The position numbers and the translations under genes were made by a program. DNA of 21,456 nt from Larix sibirica (Eukaryota; Streptophyta; Pinopsida; Pinales; Pinaceae): positions 8,868 through 30,323 of the forward strand of contig NWUY0300003984.1 in assembly GCA_004151065.3 (NCBI GenBank). Reading direction: 5' to 3'. Below, in pieces: positions 8,942 to 18,155 of the stretch. The notes below the pieces were generated by a model that saw only the letters and a list, made by a program, of their open reading frames with translations, was not told the DNA's origin and made no database searches. Positions within the stretch are counted from its first letter, which is position 1. Every line of letters starts with the position of its first letter.

Positions 8942-9516
8942 TCAAGAAGTTCCTTTGAACAAACAATTGGAATACACAAAGTTAAAGATAAATATTCGGT
9001 TTCCAACATTTGAAGATGATTCCTCTGGTCTCGAGATTTTCTCCTTATTTTGGTCTCTTTGTTGCAAACCCTGAAATGTAAACAACAAGAAGTGAAAGAA
9101 ATAATAATAATGAGTAAATCATAAAAGAACAATTGCAGAATTCATACATTCCTCAATCAATATAAGTAATCATTTACAACCATTAATATGCAAATAACAT
9201 TGTGAATTGGAAAGGAAAGAGTTCATTCATTTATATATAAAAATGACAATAAGTACATGAAACAGATAAACATGGTAACATGGTTTCCATTCTGAAGCTG
9301 AGTCTCAGGTTCTTCCTCCCAAGCTATTAAAGCACTCTGACCTTGCCTCAAGGTTTTCTCACACACAATATGCTCAAGAGATTTTGAAGGAAAAACTCTA
9401 GCATAATAGGGTTTGTGGTGGAAAGAATGGAAATTAGGGTTCCATATAAAGGGACAAGGGAGTTGCAGACTTGAGGAAAAGGGGTTGTGCAAATATGAGC
9501 AAGGGTTTCTTCTCAT
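8942..9516 (-). CDS. Possible small two-exon host gene, N-terminus targeting-like (unrecognised)
   Basis: Tentative model. On the minus strand an ATG at 9516-9514 opens MRRNPCSYLHNPFSSSLQLP, followed by FHSFHHKPYYARVFPSKSLE and AWEEEPETQLQNG. The N-terminus is rich in Arg, Ser, Pro and Phe and poor in acids, like an organelle transit peptide. A strong splice acceptor (pyrimidine tract, then TTTCAG at 9076-9071) leads into a frame GLQQRDQNKEKISRPEESSS that stays open to a TGA at 8944-8942. A GT after the codon for His in QNGNH would give an in-phase junction; that donor is weak. The other acceptor frame reads CNKETKIRRKSRDQRNHLQM and runs further. A TATA box lies upstream. I do not recognise the protein, and no homology can be tested here. 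Confidence 0.22.
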
Positions 9517-9605
9517 GGACAAACTCACCAAGAACTTGGACAAGGTGGTGTATAATTCTCTCTTTGTATGATCAGAGTGTAACCTCAAAAATTTTCACCT
9601 ATGCT

Positions 9606-9613
9606 CTTTTATA
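9606..9613 (-). promoter_or_regulatory. TATA box candidate
   Basis: On the minus strand the sequence reads gatataaaagagc, containing a consensus TATAAAAG. It lies about 90 bases upstream of the ATG at 9516, so transcription would start about 30 bases downstream of it with a ~60-base 5' leader. This is the main support for a minus-strand promoter here. AT-rich DNA produces such strings by chance, and a decayed LTR promoter is the alternative. Confidence 0.3.
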
Positions 9614-9740
9614 TCTTTGAAGAGAGCAGTTAGGGAGTTACTGGAAGTTATTCACGGGATTTGGGAGTTAGGGAACTTTGAAGACCGAAAACTAACCCGT
9701 GAAAGTAACTTATTCTTTTTATTTTTTATTTTTACCCTCT

Positions 9741-9828
9741 TGCGGACACTATACGGAGTGAGACAATGGTCACTCGCGTATACGCGGGTGAGACACAGGT
9801 CACCCGTGTATCTGCTGAGAAACAAGGT
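9741..9828. repeat. ~30-bp minisatellite, copy 2, with CpG-rich dyad
   Basis: Three units lie at 9741-9770, 9771-9800 and 9801-9828, each resembling cactcgcgtatacgcgggtg plus agacacaggt. The central unit contains a near-perfect 20-bp palindrome at 9771-9790 (9 of 10 pairs), with four CpG sites. It is related to the array at 8491-8580. Confidence 0.7.
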
Positions 9829-9856
9829 TTTTTAAAGGGATTTCTCAAAACAAAGA

Positions 9857-10003
9857 ATGTCCACAAATGCACAAGGAAAAGGGAAGTCTGCAACTAGGAA
9901 TAAGGGTAAGATCACCATGGTAGCATCTTGGGATAAACTTGTGGCAGAAGATGCTATAACGATGCCCCCTATGTGTGAGGTCAGAGGGGTATACGATGGC
10001 TGA
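9857..10003 (+). other. Short open frame of 48 codons, unrecognised
   Basis: An ATG at 9857 opens MSTNAQGKGKSATRNKGK, then a VASWDKLVAEDAITMPPM segment, and stops at 10001. The basic, Gly/Lys-rich start followed by an acidic segment resembles the beginning of some plant gag proteins, but the frame is too short to assign. The opposite strand also has an open frame across this area (10010-10240), starting MLNVQHHESF and containing LKKRVLTWLMLDNPMADDWV. Its first codons lie in the LTR-end sequence, so that one is probably not a real start. Confidence 0.2.
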
Positions 10004-10209
10004 AATACATTATAACCTTTCCATAATAAGTGCTTGGAGTAACCTGGAAGGAATTACCCAGTCATCAGCCATAGGGTTATCCAACATCAACCAAGTGAGA
10101 ACTCTTTTCTTGAGGCGGGCATTCCCATGCTCAAAATAATACAAGTATGACTGTGAATCAAGTACACAACAGATCAATGTCATGAACAGATCATAGCCAC
10201 AAAATACAA

Positions 10210-10210
10210 N
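10210..10210. other. Ambiguous base (N) beside an LTR end
   Basis: The N lies directly next to the 29-base LTR-like end at 10211-10239. Similarity to the copy at 1323-1351 stops at this point. Confidence 0.6.
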
Positions 10211-10239
10211 GAATGACTCGTGATGTTGTACATTTAACA
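10211..10239 (-). repeat. LTR-end fragment (TGTTAAATGT...), matching 1323-1351
   Basis: On the minus strand the block begins TGTTAAATGTACAACATC. It matches the block ending at 1351 at 26 of 29 positions, with three transitions. The rest of the LTR is not visible beyond the N at 10210. Confidence 0.5.
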
Positions 10240-10249
10240 ATTAGTAGCT

Positions 10250-10450
10250 ATGGCGTTTACGAATCTACAACTTAGAATTGATTTTTTATCTCTGAGAAGA
10301 AAATTAATCCAAGATATGGAATTGAGGAGAAATGTACCACAAAAGGATTCATCTAACCCCACACAAACTTTGCAAGGAGATGAATCAAAAAATATGTTTA
10401 AGCATTTAAAGATGAGCACATTGTGGGTAACTAGATGTTCAAACTCTTAG
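10250..10450 (+). other. Unrecognised 66-codon open frame
   Basis: The frame starts MAFTNLQLRIDFLSLRRKLI and continues through VPQKDSSNPTQTLQGDESKN into the start of the tandem duplication. Composition is protein-like and charged. No family is recognised and the C-terminus runs into repeat sequence, so it is probably not a complete gene. Confidence 0.15.
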
Positions 10451-10818
10451 ATGAATAACTCTCATATTGACAAGTAGGCCTCATAAATATCATGACCATG
10501 TAAATACATATTTCATAGCTTCTAGAGAATGCTTCCATAAGTTGTGCAACCTCTAAAGCCATGTTTTTAGCTTGGAGCTAAACACCTAGATTTTATTCAT
10601 TTTGTGGTCTAGGGCTTGAGCACATTCTGGCTAACTATATCTTCTAACACTTAGATGACTAGCTCTCCTATAGAAAAGTAGGCCTCATAAATGTTTGGGC
10701 CATATAAAGAAATGTTTCATAGTTTCTAAATAATTCTGTCATAAGTTGTGTAACCTATGGAGCCATGTTTTTAGCTTGGAACTAAATGTCTAGATTTTAT
10801 TCATTTTGTGGTCTATGG
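10414..10818. repeat. Tandem duplication, two units of about 200 bp
   Basis: Unit 1 spans about 10414-10617 and unit 2 about 10618-10818. Matching landmarks in order are gagcacatt, agtaggcctcataaat, catgtttttagcttgga and ttttattcattttgtggtct. The units differ by scattered substitutions and small indels, showing the duplication is old. No coding content is recognised. Confidence 0.85.
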
Positions 10819-11178
10819 ATTTTCATTAGTATAACAATCTATACTTGTCTATAGGGTTATATTTTGGAAATGGCGTAGTTTAAGTTTAAGGTGGATGGAA
10901 TCCTACTTGGTCAATCTTTGAATATAGAAAGAAATTTGTCAACTTAGGGTTCTATGGTTTTTGCGAGTTACTATGCACTGTGTATGTAGGTCATAATTCC
11001 TTCTTTCACTGGTTTAACTGTTGCGAAGTTGCATCTCAAAATATAACTTATAATAATGGTATACATGGTTAGAAAGATACTAGTAGGTAAATTAATTTGT
11101 AACAAAAGTAAATCACACAATAGAAATATAAATTGTAGAAGCATAAAAGCACAAATCTACACAAAAATTGAAATTAAT
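10819..11178. other. Non-coding spacer
   Basis: AT-rich sequence with no recognised domain or repeat. Confidence 0.4.
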
Positions 11179-11252
11179 GTTGGAAATAAACTCACACTAT
11201 GCTTGAAAGCAAATGGTGGAAAATAAGTTCACACTGTACTCGAAAGTAAATT
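11179..11252. repeat. Tandem direct repeat, two ~37-bp units
   Basis: Unit 1 (about 11179-11214) and unit 2 (about 11216-11252) share the pattern ggaaataa-ytcacact followed by gaaagyaaat. They differ by several transitions. Confidence 0.65.
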
Positions 11253-11418
11253 GCAGAAAACAAAGACTATTGTTGCCAATTACATATCAATGCCTGTAAT
11301 CCAATGTAATAAATGAAACTATCAAATTGAGTAATTTCATTATAGATTAGGCTAAGCACAATCCTTACAACTTCAAATCTAAAATGCAATTTGGTTAAAT
11401 AAAATTGAATAGAACAAA

Positions 11419-11445
11419 TTGAGCTAATTGAGCTAATTGAGCTAA
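11419..11445. repeat. (TTGAGCTAA)x3 short tandem repeat
   Basis: Three exact 9-base units. Confidence 0.8.
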
Positions 11446-12240
11446 TAAAAATAATGCAAATTTAAAAATGACAATCTTTGAAAAGGAATCGTAACTTTTT
11501 TATGCAAAGAAATTAAATATGTCTTATCAACACAATTCATATTTATAGGAAATAGAAATTGAGCGTTAATCAATTCAAAATTATTTCTAGATGCAATTGG
11601 ATCAAACATAAACAATACACACACTTCATCTTATAGATATAAACACTATAACACATGTCCTATTGGAGTGGGCCCTGCCTCCTTAGACTAGATGCTAGAA
11701 GTAGCTACAATAGTAGTTAAATTAGCTCAGAAACAAATATGGAAGAAAACAACCAAACTTCAACAGATTCAATTAAACAATAGCTTATTATAGAAATCTC
11801 TGTAACATCTTCTCTATTCCACAACTCTCTTTACAAGCATAGTGGATATGCCTTTATAGCAGCCCGTAGTGATCCAAAATTAAAGAACTATCTTGGGAAT
11901 GCTTGAGAACCAATGGTTCTCAATATATTTATATAACTACCCAATAACAAGACAAAACATGAATAGATATCCTAGCTTGAGTGTTGTTGGATTCTGTTGA
12001 CTTCTCAATAGTCTTGCTACCAAATATGAACTATGTTTAACCTTTTTTATAACCGTGTACTAAATTAAAACATATTCTACATGTATGAGAAAACTTTATG
12101 TTAACCAAACCCAACTTTAGGGATCTTGATCCTTCATCGATTTTTCTTATCATTTTGTCACATGGGACACCAAGAAAAAATATTGAGATTTGTTGAATCT
12201 TGATAAGGCTAGATTCACAACATCTACATAGAGTTCCATG
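11446..12240. other. Non-coding spacer
   Basis: No recognised coding, LTR or RNA signal. Short chance frames only. Confidence 0.4.
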
Positions 12241-12400
12241 GAATTCTTGTAGAGTTTCTGCAAAATTCCTATAGAGTTTCCATAGGATCCCTATGACATT
12301 TCCACACCAATTTTGTGTAGCTTCCACATGATTCTTGTAGAGTTTCTGCAACATATTTGTAGAGATTCTACAACAATTTTATAGATTTTGAACCAAAGGT
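12236..12400. repeat. Degenerate minisatellite around the motif ttcttgtagagtttctgcaa
   Basis: The 20-base motif is exact at 12244-12263 and 12332-12351, with weaker copies between and after (tatagagtttccatag near 12270, tgtagagattctacaac near 12359). On the minus strand this gives a repetitive chance frame with LQKLYKN and LWKLYRN motifs. The frame is explained by the repeat and is not called. Confidence 0.6.
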
Positions 12401-13248
12401 TCCATAGTACAAAAGGTTATGTAGCATGGATACTTTTGCATTATCCTGTAACATAAAATATGTAGCATTACCATAGGTGGCCATAAGTACATACATCCTT
12501 ACTTATTCATTAAATAATCAACAAAATACGAAAAAATTCAAACCAATATATATAAGCTGAAAATTATAATTTGGATGCTATAAGGATAAGTGGAGGGTTA
12601 GGAAAGCACCATAAGAAATGGTATAAATTATGCCAAAATGTTTGTTTAAAAATGATATTATCCCCCAACCAAATATATCTCATGTTCTCATGCAATCTTC
12701 CTCTAATCATTTGGTTTTGGAGAATATGATGGCATGGAATCTTGACAGAGAGTGCTCCAGTTGTAGGAGGGGTGTCCTTCTTCTTCAGATGTGTAGCAAC
12801 CCATCCTTTGGGTGAAACTATCCAAAAATTCATCTTCTCATTTTTGTCCTTATGTGGGAATCCATAAAAGATGAAAGTGAAACTTAAGCCCTATCGAATC
12901 CGCACCATGCACCTTGAAACTTTCAATTTATGTTTGGAATCGATCTAATACATCTTCAAATATGACATCAGTGAATGTGTCTTTTTTTCTTAGCTCTAGG
13001 TCCATAGATCCTTTTCTTCTTCGTAGGATTAGGATGGTCTCTAGTATTTTCATTGTTACCCAATCCTTACAAGTGAGAATGGATGAGTTCTATGTTTCCT
13101 TAAGGGAGGTCACAAATCCCTAATCCTTCATTTTTGGAATCCCTCTCTGTAAAAAACATAGAAGGTGGTGGAACTTGTAATAAGTCTAAACAATGATTAG
13201 TTATTAATTATTAGTTTATTATATCGATGATCTTCCTATTTCATATTT
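12401..13248. other. Non-coding or decayed stretch, weak unassigned frames
   Basis: On the minus strand an 89-codon frame at 12564-12833 includes SPKGWVATHLKKKDTPPTTG and MRYIWLGDN, and frame fragments with FEDVLDRFQT occur near 12960. These hint at decayed coding sequence on the minus strand. No family is recognised and the frames cannot be joined without guesswork. Confidence 0.25.
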
Positions 13249-13264
13249 AAGGGTTGCAACCCTT
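13249..13264. repeat. Perfect 16-bp palindrome AAGGGTTGCAACCCTT
   Basis: The sequence equals its own reverse complement. It lies 86 bases upstream of the LTR at 13350, in sequence that itself looks like the 3' part of an LTR or transcript end (tgtatatattgtaatatg near 13278). Confidence 0.8.
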
Positions 13265-13349
13265 ACGTAGGCTCTTATGTATATATTGTAATATGTTCAA
13301 TGTAAATTCATCATCACATTATTAATCAATTATATTATTTATGTGAAAT

Positions 13350-13630
13350 TGTTGAAACCTAATCCTTGGTGTTAGGAAAATCATTATATCATTGCCTTCC
13401 CATTCACATGAGAAGAATAATAAGAGTCACAATGAATGGGAAGAGTCATAAAGGATTCCAAGAGACCACTTGGTAGTTGAAACCAAGGGTCATTTCTCAT
13501 TGTATTTATATGTACATTAGTGAATGAGAAATATTGTGCATTCACGTCAGTCATCTATGTCTTTGTGATCCATATTGTTTGTATTTAGCTATGTGCTGAG
13601 CCAATTTGTATTTTTTCCTATTGAGCAACC
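13350..13630 (+). repeat. 5' LTR of the 13.35-17.68 kb element
   Basis: It starts TGTTGAAACCTAATCCTTGG, nearly identical to the 3' copy at 17561. The TATA-like string tgtatttatatgta near 13500 could be its promoter. The end is set just before the primer-binding site, at tgagcaacc; the exact last base is uncertain because no clean CA terminus abuts the site. Confidence 0.75.
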
Positions 13631-13636
13631 TAATAC

Positions 13637-13649
13637 TGGTATTAGAGCT
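13637..13649 (+). promoter_or_regulatory. Primer-binding site (initiator tRNA-Met type)
   Basis: TGGTATTAGAGCT differs from the canonical TGGTATCAGAGC core by one C-to-T change. It lies just inside the 5' LTR, which fixes the element's orientation as plus. Confidence 0.8.
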
Positions 13650-16458
13650 ACAGGTTCTGTCATATCTCCCTTTATACATTTGTCTTCTCTATTCTCCTTA
13701 GTGGAATTGCCTCCTCTTGAGCATTGTATTATCTCTTCAATCTACCACCAGAGGTGTTAGTCAATCATTTTTTTGGTTATAATTGATCTATGTGTTTACA
13801 ATATACAAATATGCCTATATTTTTGTTGTGTGCATCAACTATTGATGTCTAATGTCCTTCCTACGAGGATATGCCTAGTGCATATCATGATCTAAAACCT
13901 AAAAGAAATTGTTGGGTAACCTATTCCACTACTGCCAAAATCATTGGCCTTTTCATGTCCCTTTTCCACATCCATTTTTGACATGGTTCCTCACCTTCCC
14001 CCACTCATGAAATATTCAACCCCTGACTTGTGTGAGGAATATACCTGTGTGTTATTGCACCAATGAGCCATCTTTCATTTTTTTTCTTTTTTTTTTCTTT
14101 TTCTGGAATTCACACCAATGTTGGATGAAACTTTAGAGCTTGAATTGTTTTTTGTTGTATCGATGATCATTTGATTCATTTCTCCATTCCATTTGGACAA
14201 GTTTCAGCTAAGTCTTTTGGTTTTCATATAACCACATGCTTTTCAAGTTCTATGAGGACTAGATCGAGGAGTTTGAAGAGATTTCCTATACAAGAGAACA
14301 ATTAGTAATATTCCTTATTTGTTTTGAAGCTTATTTGATGTGTTTTAGTTCATTGTATGAAGCTACTATGGAAACCATGCGTTTAATCATTGTGTTTTAT
14401 GAACATTCATTTCTCTAAAAATTTAGGAAATTCCTGGAAGATTGTGTAGAATTTATAGAGTTTTTTTGCTGAAAATTACTGGTCTTTGAAAGTTTCAGTG
14501 TCTTAATTTTGGTCAGTGTCCTATGAAATATCTGCTTTCACTCACATCTCTAAGGAACATGAAATCTTGTGCTCGTGATTCATACTTTCCAACATAAAAT
14601 CCAAAGGATACCAATATCATCCCTATGCTTTGGCTATTATACATTGAACTATGACCAATTTCCACTATCACAGGCCACCTTCAGTGAGGCCTATACATAA
14701 ACAACCATAGTGGTATTTGATCACGGTTACTGACGAATATTTTTCCCTGGTTAGAGTTCATCTAGGTTTTGAGCCTGTGACCTTTAAAGAAGTTCAAATG
14801 ATGTTTTGTGCACCTGGATTTACGTCTCGAGTGGTTTATGAATATATGAATTCCCTACCCTAATGGTATTCATGATTTAGCTTATGGTGTTAATACATAT
14901 TAACACTCATTCCTTTAAAAATCAATCACATTATGCCAAGCCTTCACTAAGGAATCACAAGAAAAAATTCATGGTTTTTGAACTCAAGGGATACTATCAC
15001 AAGAATATTCCAACTATTTCATTTGAGTCTGATATCTATATGTTGTTGTAACATCCATGAGAAGTATTGATTCAAAACATTGATGACAAATTCATATGCT
15101 TGAAATGTGAAGAATTGGTGCGTTGTACTACCGCATTGAATTGTTGTTATGCGAGACTTCCTTCTATGATAGAATGATTGATATATTGGTTGCATATGAA
15201 GCATTAGATGCATCTCATTGGAGCCCAAAATAAACATAGAGTATAAATGGTCAATAGATGGCATTCAAACTCTAACAATTTGTCTTTGTAACCCTTTGGA
15301 TCAAGATCTTCAATAATTACCATGAGACTTGAAATTTGTTGTCGCTGGTGATCTTATGTTCAACCATTCTTTTTATAGCTTAGTGCTTTTTAAGTTCACC
15401 ATCTTATTCAATAGTGGGTAATCATCTATGTGTGGTGGCTCAATATATTGATCATGATGGGGAAAGAAAGACGCATTTTCTCATTTATGGTTTAAGTTTT
15501 TTCTCTAAAGTCTAATATAGTGGTTTTGAATTAAGTGGCTGAGCACTTTTATGTTTGAAATTTAAACCAATATTATTTTGCCAAATTTTTATATATTCAA
15601 CATCAACTCTGCACATATAAATAAATATGCAAAAGATGGGAGTAGTAAATGAGATATAAAGATAGAATTTTGTAACAGATTTATCAGGGAATTTGTAATT
15701 TTCATTTTACAAAATCATGGGATTTATAAGGATACTCTCATTTGGCATTATAAGGAATTTTGTAAAATTGTGACTTTCACAAACTTGAAAAGGAGTTACA
15801 GGGGTGATTTTGTACAATTTTTTTATCAATCTTAGACAACATCTTCAAGTAGAAAATCAAGCCCATCTAATCGAAAACAATCAAGCAACAACATCAACTT
15901 TGAAGCATCGAGTCAATTCAACTTCATAATTAGCAATTGTTGTATGTACGTTTGTGTTTTGTAACTTGCAACTAGTTTCTTTTGTACCTTTCAAAATCAT
16001 GTTGAATTACATTGTACTCGAGTGCATTTTTAGTAGAGGCTTACACACTCTAGTTGCTGAGTAAAATACTTCAATTGTTGAGTCTTGTTTGTAAAAGGGG
16101 GAGTTGCAAGAATCCCTTCATTATTTGAGTGAGTCACATGTTTTCAAAGGATAGAATAAATGGTTTGGTAGAGTTAATGAACACTCTACTTCTCCCCTCT
16201 CTCAACAACAATGTCATGATCAACAAGAACACACTCACTCACATTCGAGATTGTGTAAAAGATTCAGAAGACACTCTTGAGTTTATACATTCTAAGTAAT
16301 AGATCTTACAATAAGAAATACATTATGAACTTGTTCCTATTCAGAAAAACCCCCTTTATGATTTTGATCAACAATTTCCCCAAAATTACGCCACTTTATA
16401 ATCACATAAGAAAATCAATGGCCCTAGTACAAAAGAAAAAGAAAATGCAGAAGAAGTT
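13650..16458 (+). other. Element interior without readable coding sequence
   Basis: Multiple stops occur in all frames. Pyrimidine-rich runs lie near 14075-14103. Fragments such as VRVHLGFEPVTFKEVQMMFC (14751-14810, plus) look protein-like but match no family I know. No RT, integrase or gag motif is recognisable. Confidence 0.45.
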
Positions 16459-16758
16459 ATGCATACAAAGGTTCCAATTGCACTTTTCAAGATGATCATC
16501 AGACCTTGGGAAGAGATTAGATATTACAAGCACGTATCTATTCTTGGATATGACAAGGAAGTGACAGTTCACATTCCCGATTTCTCCAAGCCAATCCATA
16601 TTCACAGTACTAGATTCCTCAATGAGAGCTCATCTTCATCCCCACCAATTTAGAGTTCGACATCCCAACATTATGAACCAGTTGGACATATGACATATCA
16701 GTGTTTTTATCTTCTTTCTTGCAAGCATTGTGGAAGGCACACTCATTCCTTAGACATA
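16459..16758 (+). pseudogene. Decayed coding fragment with a zinc-knuckle-like end
   Basis: One frame from 16459 reads FKMIIRPWEEIRYYKHVSIL and VTVHIPDFSKPIHIHSTRFL, then a Ser/Pro patch (SSSSSPPI) and a stop at 16651. In the same frame after the stop come YEPVGHMTYQ and CKHCGRHTHSLDI (16720-16758), ending at TAA. CKHCGRHTH resembles the CX2CX4H part of a gag zinc knuckle, but the last Cys is absent from its expected position. Its location near the 3' end of the element is wrong for the element's own gag, so it may be a nested fragment or coincidence. Confidence 0.25.
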
Positions 16759-17090
16759 TAATGCATTATGAAGAAACTTACAAGAGAGAATATTCACTGT
16801 GGGTGGACGTCAATATACAAGAAGATATATATGTCATACTGAAGAGTTCGTTCATGAGTGTTGATATATCTTGCAGTTGAGACATTCTATTCTCCTCACA
16901 TTTTTCTTGATAGCAGAGAATGATAAACAATTAGAAACAAGCGAGTGAGAACTATCGAGAGAGAACAAGTGAGCGAGAACAAGCAATCCTATATCAGATC
17001 CAGAGCCTTGATCCCATTAAACTTGGATCTATAGCCAGATCTAGAGCTAGATCCCTATCTATTCATTTCATAGAATATTACACTAGATTC
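16759..17090 (+). other. Element interior, purine-rich repeats, no coding signal
   Basis: Around 16937-16986 the string gagcgagaacaag and near variants recur (gcgagtgagaac, gagagaacaagtg). No frame is open. Confidence 0.4.
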
Positions 17091-17270
17091 TAATAACCTT
17101 TTGGAATGTTCCAAGAACCCATGAGCGTTCGATCAAAGTTCCATAGTTTGGTCAACTTAAAACCACTCATTCAGTAAAATACAAACAAATTTTGATATCC
17201 TTTCCAAATGTTCCAGGAACCTATGACCATTCGAGCCAAGTTCCAAAGTTTGTGGTCATCCTTAAACCAC
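17091..17270 (+). repeat. Direct repeat, two ~65-80-bp units 102 bp apart
   Basis: The first unit (about 17103-17166) runs from aatgttccaagaaccc to cttaaaaccac. The second (about 17205-17270) runs from aatgttccaggaacct to cttaaaccac. A shorter third trace, gtgaaccttaaaccaccca, lies near 17317. The repeat lies within the 3' part of the LTR element. Confidence 0.75.
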
Positions 17271-17550
17271 ATTCATGGTTAATGATTATAGAGATGCTGA
17301 GATTGAGAGTTTCTAGTGAACCTTAAACCACCCACTTAGTAGAAGACTTCAGCTTCTGCTATCCCTTTTGGTTTGTCGTTAGACAAAACCGTCGCTTAAA
17401 AGGGCACTTTTATTTAGCAGAAGATGTCAACTTCTTCTAGATTGATTGGCATAGTTGGATTGTCAATTTGGAAATGTTCAGCAGTTGGTAGCTATCCACT
17501 TCCAGTTATTCAACTCCCTTTTCTTTGACTCACATACACCCCTTCATATT

Positions 17551-17557
17551 AAGGGGG
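17551..17557 (+). other. Polypurine tract (aaggggg) next to 3' LTR
   Basis: The run aagggggaat ends one base before the 3' LTR start at 17561. Plus-strand DNA synthesis in LTR elements is primed from such a tract, so this supports the LTR boundary. Confidence 0.75.
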
Positions 17558-17560
17558 AAT

Positions 17561-17684
17561 TGTTGGAACCTAATCCTTGGTGTTAGGAAAATCATTATAT
17601 TATTGCCTTCCTATTCAAGTGAGAAGAAGACTAATAGTCAATGTGAATGGGAAGAGTCGTGAAGGAGTCCAAGAGACCACTTGG
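17561..17684 (+). repeat. 3' LTR, truncated
   Basis: It aligns with 13350-13473 through gagaccacttgg; beyond this the two diverge completely. The remaining ~157 bases of the LTR are missing. The differences between copies are mostly transitions plus small indels, indicating considerable age. Confidence 0.85.
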
Positions 17685-18155
17685 AATTTTTATGGGATCT
17701 ATATTCAACATCCTTTAATCCACTTTTTTATTACGTCAAACTATATTTTGGCCTCTATTATAGCCATATATTCCCCTCTTCATGATAAGAATGCACACTT
17801 TCGGTAATAGTATGAAGTAGGGTACATTTATTCATATTTTTTCAATTCTTCGATGAATAGGTGTTGGTTATGTACTTACAACTTGATTGATGATATTTTG
17901 GTTCCTTAGAACTATCAAAGAAACTATTTTTCCAGGAGATGCGGAACTAGAGGAGAAGCTGCAGAACCTTTACACAGTTACAAAACCAACAAGTGCAGTT
18001 ATAGAACCTATGTGGATAGACTGAAAGAGCTACAAAATTGGATTAGTGATGCTAGGGAATATGGTATGGATCCATTGTTATGTATGATCCTATGTGGATC
18101 TGCAGAACCGAGCATAACAGTTATGCAGCCTAGAGACATAACCCAAATTTCATGG
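17685..18155. other. Non-coding flank after the truncated LTR
   Basis: A short plus-strand frame from 18012 (MDRLKELQNWISDAREYGMD) continues into the N at 18223. It has no recognised family. No other signal is seen. Confidence 0.35.

Larger units (their letters stand above)
13350..17684 (+). mobile_element. Decayed LTR retrotransposon, probably copia-type or non-autonomous
   Basis: The element has a 5' LTR (13350 to about 13630), a tRNA-Met primer-binding site just inside, a polypurine tract at 17551-17557 and the start of a 3' LTR at 17561. Both LTRs begin TGTTG and align for about 124 bases. The 3' LTR is cut off at 17684, so target-site duplications cannot be checked. The ~3.9-kb interior shows no readable protease, integrase or RT. 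It is therefore either extremely decayed or a non-autonomous element, and copia assignment rests only on terminal features (TGTTGGAACC start, AAGGGGGAAT tract). Confidence 0.75.

Noticed and set aside
8491-9828. CRISPR array interpretation of the 30-bp repeats
   Set aside because: The units are contiguous with no spacers, imperfect, and the sequence is plant nuclear.
12037-12354. 105-codon minus-strand frame with repeated LYKN/LYRN motifs
   Set aside because: The peptide repeat reflects the minisatellite DNA repeat and has no start context or family.
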